64,000 bases of DNA from Tropicimonas sp. IMCC34043 (lineage in GTDB: Bacteria; Pseudomonadota; Alphaproteobacteria; Rhodobacterales; Rhodobacteraceae): positions 281,948-345,947 of the forward strand of contig NZ_QMEK01000004.1 in assembly GCF_003390845.1 (NCBI RefSeq), in the 5' to 3' direction. Position 1 is the first letter of the stretch. Every line of letters begins with the position of its first letter. Below, piece after piece: positions 9,621 to 17,946 of this stretch. The notes beneath the pieces were generated by a model that did not search any database, was not told where the DNA came from, and was given only the letters and a program-made list of their open reading frames with translations. The position numbers and the translations under genes were made by a program.

Positions 9621-9653
9621 CCGGCCGGGCCCTGTGCCCGGCCGGTTTGCGTT
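9621..9653 (+). terminator. Rho-independent terminator of gap
   Basis: The perfect 10-base stem CCGGCCGGGC (9621-9630) with GCCCGGCCGG (9636-9645) and a five-base loop is followed by TTTGCGTTT. It lies 35 bases after the gap stop codon. A smaller G5/C5 hairpin at 9598-9614 sits just before it. Confidence 0.8.
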
Positions 9654-9695
9654 TGGGCGGTGCTTTGGGGCAAGGTGCGCGGTCGCGCGGCGCGC

Positions 9696-10523
9696 TCAGC
9701 CAAGTGCCGAGCGCAGCATGCGGATCGCGGTGATGGCAAGAAACAGCGCGAAGGCGCGCTTGATCCAGACCGTGTCGAGCCTGTGCGCGAGATGGGCGCC
9801 GAAGGGCGCGAAGCCAACCGAGAACGGCAGGATCACCGCAGCGCCGAGCAGGCTGACATAACCCACCGAGACCGGCGGCCGGCCGGGCAGGCCCCAGCCA
9901 GAGGCGACAAATCCGATTGTGGCGGGCAGCGCGATCAGGAAGCCGAAGGCCGCCGCCGTGCCGACGGCGCGGCGGATCTCGACCGAAAAGGCGGTCAGGA
10001 TCGGAACCGACAGCGTGCCGCCACCGATCCCCATCAGGGCCGACAGCAGGCCGACGATGCTGGCAATTGCCCAGTTTGCGGCGCGGTGCACCGGCAGATG
10101 CGCCGCCAGCACCAGATTGCGCGGCGCGGCCATGTTGACCGCGACCAACAGCGCGATGCCGCCGAAGATCGCCTTGAGGCCGTCGGCATTGATGTAGCGC
10201 GCCACCAGCCCGCCGGTCAGCGCCCCGATCACGATGCCGGGCCCCCAAAGCCACAGCAGCCCGGTATCGACGGCGCCACGCTTCTGATGCGCCCGGGCCG
10301 AGCTGAGCGAGGTGAAGATGATGGTGGCAAGCGAGGTCGCGACCGACATGTGCATCGAGATCTCGGGCGGGAAATGCGTGGCCGACAGCAGCCAGAACAA
10401 GGCAGGCACCAGAACGATGCCGCCCCCCACGCCGAGAAGCCCGGCAAGCAGTCCGGCCAGCACCGCGGTGGCGCAAAGCCCGGCCAGCAGGATGGCCGCC
10501 TGCATCAGGCTGATGTCTGTCAT
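9696..10523 (-). CDS. TauE/SafE family sulfite/anion exporter, inner membrane
   Basis: This 275-residue, almost wholly hydrophobic protein has about eight predicted membrane segments and two similar halves. Each half carries the glycine-rich TauE/SafE signature: GLLGVGGGIVLVPALF near residue 30 and ALMGIGGGTLSVPILTAF near residue 165. The family exports sulfite, sulfoacetate or related organic anions; the substrate here is unknown. It runs opposite to gap and the rpe-gph genes, and is not near the sulfur-assimilation cluster at 51.8-56.0 kb, so no specific sulfur role should be assumed. Confidence 0.9.
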   Translation of the reverse strand: MTDISLMQAAILLAGLCATAVLAGLLAGLLGVGGGIVLVPALFWLLSATHFPPEISMHMSVATSLATIIFTSLSSARAHQKRGAVDTGLLWLWGPGIVIGALTGGLVARYINADGLKAIFGGIALLVAVNMAAPRNLVLAAHLPVHRAANWAIASIVGLLSALMGIGGGTLSVPILTAFSVEIRRAVGTAAAFGFLIALPATIGFVASGWGLPGRPPVSVGYVSLLGAAVILPFSVGFAPFGAHLAHRLDTVWIKRAFALFLAITAIRMLRSALG

Positions 10524-10703
10524 GGCGATCCTGCCTTTCGCTGTCGGCGCCGGTTGCTACCGCTGCACCCGCAGCATCGGTTGTAGCGTGCTGCCCGGCG
10601 CTGGCAAGCCGTCAGGCAGAGGCGGAACTTGCGTCCGTTTTGTGATAGAATGAGACGTCCGGCACCGCCCGGCGCCGGTGAAACGCTCGTTGAGGAGAAC
10701 GTC

Positions 10704-11039
10704 ATGAAACCCGTCGTACTTCTGGTCGGTCGTCTGCCCGATGTGGTCCGGCAGGCTGCCCGAGAACTCGAGGATCTGCCCATCCAATGGCTGGGCGCTC
10801 ACAACCGCGAGGAGGTCGTGGCCCAGCTCGATGCCGAGCCGAACATTCGCTCGGTCGTGGTGGGAGCAGGGCTCGACGATATGTTGCGGGGCGAACTGGT
10901 AGGGCTGATCGCGGCGCGGCGCCCGGATCTGTGCATCCATTTCAAGGATCGCGCCTCCGGCCCGGCCGGGCTCGCGCCCTTCGCGCGCCGGATCGCCGAA
11001 TCCGAGATGCTGCACTGGACCCGGCTCGACACGGTCTGA
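10704..11039 (+). CDS. Hypothetical protein with a receiver-like alpha/beta pattern
   Basis: I start this 111-residue protein at the ATG at 10704, seven bases after TTGAGGAG. The strand and helix pattern (PVVLLVG, then an amphipathic helix, SVVVGAGLDDMLRGEL, CIHFKDRAS) resembles the first half of a CheY-like receiver or a Rossmann fold. The acidic pair and phospho-acceptor Asp of a true receiver are not in place. No transmembrane segment or signal peptide is visible. It lies 84 bases upstream of rpe on the same strand and may share its transcript. Function unknown. Confidence 0.7.
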   Translation: MKPVVLLVGRLPDVVRQAARELEDLPIQWLGAHNREEVVAQLDAEPNIRSVVVGAGLDDMLRGELVGLIAARRPDLCIHFKDRASGPAGLAPFARRIAESEMLHWTRLDTV

Positions 11040-11123
11040 GCCGGCGGACGATCTGCGCTCGACTTCGGCGGATATTCCGGGCTATCCCGCCTCTGTCGCA
11101 CCGGTGACTGCGAGGGAGAGAGG

Positions 11124-11822
11124 ATGACCTTCGACCGTTCCATCAAGATCGCGCCGTCGATCCTTTCCGCCGATTTCGCCAACTTCGGCGCAGAGATCCG
11201 TGCCATCGAATCCGAGGGCGCCGACTGGGTGCATGTCGACGTGATGGACGGTCATTTCGTGCCGAACCTCACCTTCGGTCCGCCGGCGGTCAAGGCGTTC
11301 CGCCCGCATGTGACAACCGTCATGGACGTGCACCTGATGATCGCGCCGGTCGATCCCTTTATCGAGGCCTATGCCGAGGCGGGCGCCGACTTCCTGACCG
11401 CGCATATCGAGGCGGGCCCGCACATCCACCGCACCTTGCAGGCGATCCGCGGCGCCGGGATGAAGGCGGGCGTGGCGCTCAACCCCGGAACCGGAATCGC
11501 GGACGTGGCCTATCTGCTCGACATGGTCGACCTGATCCTGGTGATGACGGTGAACCCAGGCTTCGGCGGGCAGAAGTTCATCCATTCCCAGATCGAGAAG
11601 GTGCGCGCACTGCGCGCCATGATCGGCGACCGCCCCGTCCATATCGAGATCGACGGCGGCATCACCCCGGAAACCGCCCCGCTGATGGCGGCCGCTGGTG
11701 CCGACGTGCTGGTGGCGGGCTCGGCGGTGTTCAAGGGCGGATCGGTCGACAATCCCGCGCCCTATGGCCAGAATATCCGGGCGATCCGGGCCGCGGCCGA
11801 GGGCGCGCGCGAAACCGCCTGA
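11124..11822 (+). CDS. rpe: Ribulose-phosphate 3-epimerase
   Basis: Rpe interconverts ribulose 5-phosphate and xylulose 5-phosphate in the pentose phosphate pathway, and in the Calvin cycle where that operates. The 232-residue TIM barrel has the expected features: IAPSILSADF at 8-17, the metal-binding HVDVMDGHFVPN (about 38-49), MDVHLMI, MTVNPGFGGQKF and the phosphate-binding DGGI and AGSAVFKG loops. GAGGGAGAGG precedes the ATG. It heads a plus-strand run with the MBL, redoxin, gph and cbbY-like genes. Confidence 0.97.
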   Translation: MTFDRSIKIAPSILSADFANFGAEIRAIESEGADWVHVDVMDGHFVPNLTFGPPAVKAFRPHVTTVMDVHLMIAPVDPFIEAYAEAGADFLTAHIEAGPHIHRTLQAIRGAGMKAGVALNPGTGIADVAYLLDMVDLILVMTVNPGFGGQKFIHSQIEKVRALRAMIGDRPVHIEIDGGITPETAPLMAAAGADVLVAGSAVFKGGSVDNPAPYGQNIRAIRAAAEGARETA

Positions 11823-11899
11823 ACCGGGCGGACCCGCCTGTTGCTATTCGTCTATCTGAATGTGAAACTGCCGCCGAAACGGGGCGGGAGGAACCTCAG

Positions 11900-12817
11900 A
11901 TGACACTGACACGACGCCGGATGCTGCAGGCGAGCTTGGCCGGGGCGTTCCTGCCCCTGGTTCCGCGGTGGGCGCGGGCCGAGATCGCGCTTGGCGACAT
12001 GCGCATCGACACCCTCAGCGACGGGCACCTCGTGCTGCCGCCTGACTTCATCTTTGGCCCGATGCCGCAACAGGCGCTGCCCGCGGTGCTGGCCCCATTC
12101 CACATCTCGCTCGACACGCCGCTTCTGCCGGACTGCAACCTCACGCTCCTGCGCCGGGGCGAGGACGTCGTGCTGTTCGACGCCGGGGCCGGGCTGACTT
12201 TTCAGGATACGGCCGGAAAACTGCCCGCGGCGCTCGACGCGATCGGGCTTGCCCCCGAAGAGGTCACCCACGTGATCTTCACCCATGGTCATCCCGATCA
12301 CCTCTGGGGCGTGCTCGACGATTTCGACGAGCCGTTCTTTGCCAATGCCCAGCACATGATGGGCAAGACCGAATGGGATTTCTGGATCGACCCGCAGACG
12401 GCGGACCGGATCGACGCGGCGCGGACGACATTCGCCATCGGCGCGCGACGACGGCTTGAGGCGATGGAAGACGCGATGCTGTTTTTCGCCGACGGGGAGG
12501 AGATCCTGCCCGGCGTCGCCGCCCGCATGACCCCGGGTCACACCCCCGGTCACATGTCGTTCGAACTGCGTTCGGGCAGCGAAAGCCTGATGGTGCTGGG
12601 CGACGCGATCAGCAATCACCACGTGGCCTTTGCCCGGCCAGACTGGCCTTCGGGCTCGGATCAGGATACGGCACTGGCGGCCGCGACGCGCGTGGCGTTG
12701 TTGGACCAGATTGCAGCCATGCAGATGCCGGTCATCGGCTTTCACCTGCCGGGCGGCGGTTTGGGCCGTGCGGAGCGGGACGGATCGTCTTATCGTTTTG
12801 TCGCGGAAGGGGAGTGA
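11900..12817 (+). CDS. MBL-fold metallo-hydrolase, Tat-exported
   Basis: This 305-residue metallo-beta-lactamase-fold protein has the zinc-binding motif THGHPDH at residues 128-134. Downstream ligand candidates are in TPGHTPGH near 215 and the aspartate of VLGDAISNHH near 235. The N-terminus TRRRMLQASLAGAFLPL is a twin-arginine signal ending around Ala27, so the enzyme is predicted to fold in the cytoplasm and act in the periplasm. The substrate is not predictable; family members include quorum-lactonases, sulfatase-like and lipid hydrolases. It lies 77 bases after rpe and 27 before the redoxin gene. Confidence 0.88.
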   Translation: MTLTRRRMLQASLAGAFLPLVPRWARAEIALGDMRIDTLSDGHLVLPPDFIFGPMPQQALPAVLAPFHISLDTPLLPDCNLTLLRRGEDVVLFDAGAGLTFQDTAGKLPAALDAIGLAPEEVTHVIFTHGHPDHLWGVLDDFDEPFFANAQHMMGKTEWDFWIDPQTADRIDAARTTFAIGARRRLEAMEDAMLFFADGEEILPGVAARMTPGHTPGHMSFELRSGSESLMVLGDAISNHHVAFARPDWPSGSDQDTALAAATRVALLDQIAAMQMPVIGFHLPGGGLGRAERDGSSYRFVAEGE

Positions 12818-12844
12818 GTCCCCGACTAGAAGAGGAGACGCGCC

Positions 12845-13399
12845 ATGGCCGCCATCCCCCCGGTCTGCGACTTTGGCTGGAAGGCCCCGGATTTCACCCT
12901 GCCCGGAACCGACGGGCAGGACCATTCGCTGAGCGGCATTGCCGGTCCCCGCGGCACGCTTGTCATGTTCATCTGCAACCACTGCCCCTATGTGCTGGCG
13001 GTGATCGACCGCATCCTGCGCGATGCGCGCGATCTCGAAGCGCTGGGGATCGGGGTTGCCGCGATCTGTTCGAACGACGCGACGACCCATCCCGACGACA
13101 GTTTCGAGAACATGAAGCTTCGGGCCGCCGACTGGGGCATGACCTTCCCCTATCTGCGCGACGAGGATCAGTCGGTCGCCCGTGCCTATGACGCCGTCTG
13201 CACACCGGATTTCTTCGGCTTCAATGCCGATCTCGCCCTGCAATACCGCGGACGGCTCGATGCCTCGCGCAAGCAGACCGGCCCCGAGGACCTTCGCCGC
13301 GACCTTTTCGAGGCGATGAAACTCGTCGCCGAAACCGGCCGCGGCCCGGAGGAGCAAATCCCCTCCATGGGCTGTTCGATCAAATGGAAAGCGGCATGA
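12845..13399 (+). CDS. Thioredoxin-fold redoxin (AhpC/TSA family)
   Basis: This 184-residue protein has the peroxiredoxin-like beginning (APDFTLPGTDG) and the motif CNHCPYV near residues 43-49, a CxxC-type redox centre in a thioredoxin fold. A C-terminal cysteine occurs in SMGCSIKWK. The family, often annotated as thioredoxin family protein, is widespread, but its electron donor and substrate are poorly known. No signal peptide is seen, so it is cytoplasmic. GAGGAGACGCGCC precedes the ATG and the stop overlaps the gph start, which indicates translational coupling. Confidence 0.88.
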   Translation: MAAIPPVCDFGWKAPDFTLPGTDGQDHSLSGIAGPRGTLVMFICNHCPYVLAVIDRILRDARDLEALGIGVAAICSNDATTHPDDSFENMKLRAADWGMTFPYLRDEDQSVARAYDAVCTPDFFGFNADLALQYRGRLDASRKQTGPEDLRRDLFEAMKLVAETGRGPEEQIPSMGCSIKWKAA

Positions 13400-14064
13400 A
13401 CATAATCTTCGACCTCGACGGAACGCTGATCGACAGCGCCCCCGATATCCAGGCTGTGGCGGGCGCGATCCTGACCGGGCTCGGCAAGCCGCCGCTGACG
13501 CTTGCCGAAACCCGCGACTTCATCGGCGAGGGCGCCAAGGTGCTGGTCAGCCGCATGATGGCGGCCCGCGGCATTGTCGAGACGCCCGAAATGCACGCCG
13601 AGATCTATGGCAATTTCGTCGCCGAATACGAAAATGCTGTCGATCTGGCGGTGTTCTATCCCGGCGTGCTCGACTCGCTGGCGCTGCTGAAGGATCAGGG
13701 CCACCAGCTTGGCCTTTGCACCAACAAGCCCGAAAAGCCGGCGCGCGCCGTGCTGCGCCACATGGGGCTCGATACCACGTTCGACGCCTTCATCGCCGGC
13801 GGCATGGTCCCGGCGGTCAAACCCGACCCGGCGCCGCTGCACGCGGTGATCCGCGAACTCGGCGGCGGCCCGACGCTTTATGTCGGCGACAGCGGCACCG
13901 ATGCCCGCACCGCCCGCAACGCCGGCATCCCGTTTGCGCTTTATACCGAAGGCTATCGCAAGACCCCGGTCGACCAGATCCCGCACGACTGGGCCTTTGA
14001 CGACTTCGCCAGCCTTCCCGGCATCGTTTTGGCGGCGGGTGCCGGCCGCGCGGCCGCTCAATGA
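13396..14064 (+). CDS. gph: Phosphoglycolate phosphatase (HAD superfamily)
   Basis: This enzyme dephosphorylates 2-phosphoglycolate, a product of RuBisCO oxygenation and of DNA-end repair. The 222-residue protein shows all HAD motifs: FDLDGTLIDSAPD at the N-terminus (nucleophile Asp), TNKPEKPAR (motif II/III region), and YVGDSGTDARTARNAGIP (motif IV). I chose the ATG at 13396, which forms an ATGA overlap with the redoxin stop; an in-frame ATG four codons earlier is possible. It also overlaps the next gene by ATGA, so three genes are tightly coupled. Confidence 0.92.
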   Translation: MNIIFDLDGTLIDSAPDIQAVAGAILTGLGKPPLTLAETRDFIGEGAKVLVSRMMAARGIVETPEMHAEIYGNFVAEYENAVDLAVFYPGVLDSLALLKDQGHQLGLCTNKPEKPARAVLRHMGLDTTFDAFIAGGMVPAVKPDPAPLHAVIRELGGGPTLYVGDSGTDARTARNAGIPFALYTEGYRKTPVDQIPHDWAFDDFASLPGIVLAAGAGRAAAQ

Positions 14065-14792
14065 GGGCTTTCGTCTTCGACGTGGACGGAACGCTGGCCG
14101 AGACCGAGGATGCCCATCGGCGCGCCTTCAACGCCGTATTCCGCGACTTCGGGCTCGACTGGCACTGGGACCTGGAACTGAACCGCGAGTTGCTGGCCGT
14201 TTCGGGCGCGATCGAGCGCATGTCGGCCTTCCAGCAGCGCCTGCCCGATGCGGCCCGGGTCGATCAATCGACGCTCGAGGCGATGCAGCGCGCAAAGCGC
14301 GATGTCTATCGGGAGATGATCGCCGACGGCTCTCTGGCCCCGCGGCCCGGCGTGCTGCAGCTTTTGGGCGAAGCGCGGGCCGAAGGTATCGCGCTTGCCA
14401 TAGCAACCGCGTCCGGTCGCGAAAGCCTTGCGGCGCTGTTTGCCGGCACGTTCCGGCAGCCGGTCGAGACATTGTTCGACGTCGTGGTCACGGCCGAGGA
14501 CGTGCGCACCAAGAAGCCCGACCCCGAGGTCTATCTTGTCGCGCTCGACCGCCTCGGTCTGTCCGCACCCGAGGCGCTGGTTTTCGAGGATTCGCCCGTG
14601 GGCTATCGCGCGGCGCGGGCAGCAGGCCTTTCGGTGGTGGTCACTCCCTCGGAATTCGGCCCCCATGACGCGGATTTCAGCGAGGCGACGGTCGTCCCCT
14701 CGCTTGCGCCCGAAAACTGGCCGCGCTTCGGCTTTCACCCCCGGACCGCTGCGCCAGAGGCACTGCGGTCCGAATCTCTCGATCAGAAATAG
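14061..14792 (+). CDS. CbbY-like HAD hydrolase
   Basis: This 243-residue HAD phosphatase has the core start VFDVDGTLAETEDAHRRAF, a helical cap with CbbY-like features (DWHWD, LAPRPGVLQLL), TASGRESL, KKPDPEVYLVAL and VFEDSPVGYRAA. CbbY of Rhodobacter sphaeroides removes xylulose 1,5-bisphosphate, a RuBisCO inhibitor. Homologues also occur in non-autotrophs, where the substrate may be another sugar phosphate. It follows gph with an ATGA overlap. No RuBisCO or phosphoribulokinase gene is in the window, so a Calvin role remains an inference. Its end overlaps the convergent gene's end by 10 bases. Confidence 0.85.
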   Translation: MRAFVFDVDGTLAETEDAHRRAFNAVFRDFGLDWHWDLELNRELLAVSGAIERMSAFQQRLPDAARVDQSTLEAMQRAKRDVYREMIADGSLAPRPGVLQLLGEARAEGIALAIATASGRESLAALFAGTFRQPVETLFDVVVTAEDVRTKKPDPEVYLVALDRLGLSAPEALVFEDSPVGYRAARAAGLSVVVTPSEFGPHDADFSEATVVPSLAPENWPRFGFHPRTAAPEALRSESLDQK

Positions 14793-15544
14793 ATCGCCTG
14801 GAACTCGGCCAGTTCGGTGCCGGCATCGTCGAGCAACCACATCGACTCGCCCGCGATCTTCCAGCCGGTTGCCTGGCCCAGCACCTGCTGTAGCGCCTGT
14901 TCCATCTCGTCGAGCGGCGGCTGGCAGGCCATCAGCGTCGTCGGGCCGGGCAGGAAGGCGATCGAGTCGTCCTCCAGCGTCACTGCGCCGCTCATCATGT
15001 TGCAGCCGACTGTCGCGCTATATCTGGGGCCGTCCTCGCTCAGCGTGACGTGGGGCTCGCGCATGTCGTCGATCACCGGCACAGGCTCGCCCATCATGGT
15101 GACCATCTTCCAGTAGGTTTCCAGCAATGCGGCATCTGGCACCGCCGGCTGCGGCTCGTCCTGATCGACCATCTTCAACACCATGTCTGCGGTCTCGCCT
15201 GCGCCACGGGTCAGCACCGGATAGTTGGTGTCCGTCGTCATCAACAGCCGGTCGCCCTGACGGATCGTGGCGCGCAGCGAAAAGCTGTGCGTCGGGTCGA
15301 TCGTTGCCGGGTCATAGTCGAACTTGAAGTCATAGGGCGGGGCGCCGGGGTCTTCCATGGTCAGCGTGGCGATTCGTTCCGCGGGCGCATCGGCAAGCGA
15401 GGTATCTTCCAGCACGACCTCGAGCGTGCTGTCCGGCGGCAACAGCATCCGCTGCAGATAGGTGACCGTTCCGGTCAGCGTATCGGCGGCGGCCAGGGTT
15501 GGCATCAGGCAAAGCGCCAGGGCGGAAAGCAGGAAACGGTGCAT
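14783..15544 (-). CDS. YbaY-like plus META domain envelope protein
   Basis: I start this 253-residue secreted protein at the ATG at 15544, which has GGAGGA upstream; the first 21 residues (RFLLSALALCLMPTLAAA) form a Sec signal peptide. The N-terminal half (about 24-125) looks like the YbaY/YscW beta-sandwich (LTGTVTYLQRMLLPPDSTLEVVLEDTS). The C-terminal half (about 150-253) is a META/HslJ-like domain, with SATVGCNMMSG and the final WLLDDAGTELAEFQ. In E. coli these domains are in separate lipoproteins, YbaY and HslJ. There is no lipobox here, so it is probably soluble and periplasmic. Function unknown, with links to envelope stress inferred from the two families. Confidence 0.82.
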   Translation of the reverse strand: MHRFLLSALALCLMPTLAAADTLTGTVTYLQRMLLPPDSTLEVVLEDTSLADAPAERIATLTMEDPGAPPYDFKFDYDPATIDPTHSFSLRATIRQGDRLLMTTDTNYPVLTRGAGETADMVLKMVDQDEPQPAVPDAALLETYWKMVTMMGEPVPVIDDMREPHVTLSEDGPRYSATVGCNMMSGAVTLEDDSIAFLPGPTTLMACQPPLDEMEQALQQVLGQATGWKIAGESMWLLDDAGTELAEFQAIYF

Positions 15545-15662
15545 GAATGTCCTCCGGTCGGTCCCGCCGCCCGTTCGCGGGACGGCATCGTCGCCGACAG
15601 AGTAGCGGCCCGTCCGCGAGGGTGCGATGGGAAAAGCGCGGCCCTTGCCCGTCTGGGGCGGC

Positions 15663-16103
15663 TCAGACCGGCTCGATCTGCAACAATTGCGTGAGCCCGG
15701 AATTGTCCTTGACCAGATCCGCCAGGGTGACCTTGTCAAGCGCCTGATAGAAGGCCTCGAGCGCGACCGAAAGCTGGCCGCGCAACCGGCAGCTCGAGGT
15801 CAGGGGGCAGTGGTTGTCGGTTCCGGCAAAACACTCGGCAAAGGGCACGCCGCCTTCGAACACCCGAAAAACCTGACCCACGTTCAGCGATTCGGGTGCC
15901 ATCTTCAGCCGGATGCCGCCATTTCGGCCGCGCGCGGTTTCGATGAACCCGGTCTGGCCGAGCATGTTGATGACCACGCCCAGATGATTTTCCGAAGAGT
16001 TGCAAGCCTCGGCGATCTCGGCCTTGCGTACTGTACGGTCGGCATTGACTGCACAGAACATCAATGCCCGCATCGCCAGGTTGGTGCGTACCGTCAAACG
16101 CAT
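15663..16103 (-). CDS. nsrR: Rrf2-family regulator, NsrR-like (nitric-oxide-sensing type)
   Basis: This 146-residue Rrf2 protein has the winged-helix start MRLTVRTNLAMRALMFCAV and three conserved cysteines at 91, 99 and 105 (CFAGTDNHCPLTSSC). Cys91 matches the position of the first cluster cysteine of E. coli NsrR, and the spacing is of the NsrR kind, so an NO-sensitive Fe-S cluster is likely. I use the ATG at 16103 with AAGGA upstream rather than the GTG three codons earlier, which would be too close to that site. It is divergent from cydDC, suggesting it controls the NO-tolerant bd oxidase and itself; this is inference. Confidence 0.82.
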   Translation of the reverse strand: MRLTVRTNLAMRALMFCAVNADRTVRKAEIAEACNSSENHLGVVINMLGQTGFIETARGRNGGIRLKMAPESLNVGQVFRVFEGGVPFAECFAGTDNHCPLTSSCRLRGQLSVALEAFYQALDKVTLADLVKDNSGLTQLLQIEPV

Positions 16104-16160
16104 ATCGGCCACATCCTTTTTCAGTACCAGATTTTCTATGCAGAATTTACCCGCGGCACT

Positions 16161-16174
16161 TTGATTCAGATCAC
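16161..16174. promoter_or_regulatory. FnrL/FNR-type box in the nsrR-cydD divergent region
   Basis: TTGATTCAGATCAC matches the FNR/FnrL consensus TTGAT-N4-ATCAA at nine of ten fixed positions. Its centre is about 40 bases upstream of the GTG of cydD, so a class II position would place the transcription start at or near that GTG. The similar box ahead of cydA supports the call. Confidence 0.7.
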
Positions 16175-16206
16175 AATAGACGAATCGCGCCTAGATTAAA
16201 CGTATC

Positions 16207-17946
16207 GTGAACATATCAATGGATGAACAGGTGACCGACAAGCACCCCGACGCGGTGATGCTCCGGCTTGCGCAGGCGATTGCCCCGGTCGCGGCCGAGT
16301 TGCGCCGCGCCGCTGCCGTGTCGGCGGTTGCGGCGCTGCTGTGGCTGCCGCAGGCGGGATGTGTCGCCTGGCTGCTTGGGGCGCTGCTGGCAGGGACCGC
16401 CGGGCCATGGGACGGCGCCGTTGCCGCCGCGGGTTTTGCCGGGGTCGGGCTTGCCCGGATCCTGTTGCAATTCGACGTCGACCGCAGGCTTGCGCAGGCG
16501 GCCGACCTTGTGCTGGCGCGCGAACGCGCGGCGCTGGTCGCCCGCGCCGGCCGGCAGGCGCCGATGGCGGCAGGCCCCGGCTCGGCCGATCTGGCGGCGC
16601 TCGCGGTCGAGAAAACCGAACTGCTGCGCCCCTATATCACCCGCTATCAGCCTGCCTTCCTGCGCACCGCGGTGGTGCCGCTGGTCATTCTGGCGGTCGC
16701 TGCCTGGAAATCCTGGGTTGTGGCGGCGATCCTGCTGGTCTCGGGCCCGCTGATCCCGGTGTTCATGGCGCTTGTGGGCATGGCCGCGCAGCAGGCCAGC
16801 GAACGGCAGATGGACGAGATCGGCAGCCTGAACGACCTGCTGCTGGAGCGGCTGCAGGCGCTGGTCGACATCCGTCTGCTTGATGCATCGAGCCGTGTCG
16901 CGGCGCAGTTCAGTGACCGGGCCGAGGCGCTGCGGACCCGCACCATGGCAGTGTTGCGGGTCGCCTTCCTGTCTTCGGCGGTGCTGGAGCTGTTTGCCGC
17001 GATCGGGGTTGCCATGGTCGCGGTCTATGTCGGTTTTGCGTTGCTCGGCATTTTGCGCTTTGGCGCCTGGGGCACGCCGCTGACCCCGGCCGAGGGGGTG
17101 TTTCTGCTGCTGCTGGCGCCCGAGTTCTTTCAGCCGCTGCGCGATCTGGCCGCCGCCTGGCACGACAAGGCCGCGGCGACCGCGGTGGCCCGCGATCTAG
17201 CCCGTGCCGAGGCCGCAGACCAGATCCCGCTGGTCGGCACCGGCGGCGGCGCGGTCGCACTGGCGGGGCCAGCCTCGATCCGCCTCAGCGGGGTCGCGGC
17301 CGAGCTTGCCGCCGGCCGCAGCGTCGGGTTTCCCGATTTTGCCATCTACGCCGGTGAGTGCGTCGCCATCACAGGGCCCAGCGGGCGCGGCAAGTCCGTC
17401 TTGCTGGCGCTGATCGCCGGGCTCTGGCCGGCGGCAAGGGGGCAGATTGTCGTGGCCGGGCAGGGGCTGTCGCCCGACACGGCCGATGCCTGGCGCCACC
17501 GTATCGGCTGGATCCCGCAGGCGCCGCATTTCGCGGCGACGTCGCTGCGAGCCAACCTGCGGCAGGCCGCCCCCGGCGCCAGCGAGGCCGAGATCGTCGC
17601 GGCCCTGCGTCTGGCGCGGGCCGACGAGGTCGTGGCGCGGCTGCCGCGTGGCCTGCTGACCCGGCTTGGCGATACCGGCGCGGGGGTTTCGGGCGGCGAG
17701 GCGCGACGGTTGATGATTGCCCGCGCAGCCCTTGCCCGCGTGGACGTGATCCTTGCCGATGAACCCACCGCCAACCTTGATGCGACGACCGCGGGCGCGG
17801 TGACGGCAGGGCTGCTGCAGCTTGCCCGGGGCGGGGCGACGCTGATCGTTGCCACCCATGACGACATCCTCGCGGCCCGGATGGACCGCCGGATCGACCT
17901 TGGCCCCGCGTTGGACACTGGCCCTGTGCCGGGAGGGGCCGCATGA
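16207..17946 (+). CDS. cydD: Thiol reductant ABC exporter subunit CydD
   Basis: CydD with CydC forms the inner-membrane ABC exporter of glutathione and cysteine that is needed to assemble cytochrome bd. The 579-residue protein has an N-terminal six-helix exporter domain (about 20-330). The ATPase domain has Walker A GPSGRGKS near 394-401, signature VSGGEARRLMIARA near 497 and Walker B VILADEPTANLD. The start could be this GTG or the ATG at 16219; neither has a clear Shine-Dalgarno, and the likely transcription start is close by. It overlaps cydC by ATGA. Confidence 0.95.
   Translation: MNISMDEQVTDKHPDAVMLRLAQAIAPVAAELRRAAAVSAVAALLWLPQAGCVAWLLGALLAGTAGPWDGAVAAAGFAGVGLARILLQFDVDRRLAQAADLVLARERAALVARAGRQAPMAAGPGSADLAALAVEKTELLRPYITRYQPAFLRTAVVPLVILAVAAWKSWVVAAILLVSGPLIPVFMALVGMAAQQASERQMDEIGSLNDLLLERLQALVDIRLLDASSRVAAQFSDRAEALRTRTMAVLRVAFLSSAVLELFAAIGVAMVAVYVGFALLGILRFGAWGTPLTPAEGVFLLLLAPEFFQPLRDLAAAWHDKAAATAVARDLARAEAADQIPLVGTGGGAVALAGPASIRLSGVAAELAAGRSVGFPDFAIYAGECVAITGPSGRGKSVLLALIAGLWPAARGQIVVAGQGLSPDTADAWRHRIGWIPQAPHFAATSLRANLRQAAPGASEAEIVAALRLARADEVVARLPRGLLTRLGDTGAGVSGGEARRLMIARAALARVDVILADEPTANLDATTAGAVTAGLLQLARGGATLIVATHDDILAARMDRRIDLGPALDTGPVPGGAA

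Noticed and set aside
7798..10476. 892-codon open frame antisense to gap and overlapping the tauE gene
   Set aside because: It covers gap (opposite strand) and part of the tauE gene in another frame, both certain, and its product is Arg/His-rich and unlike any family.
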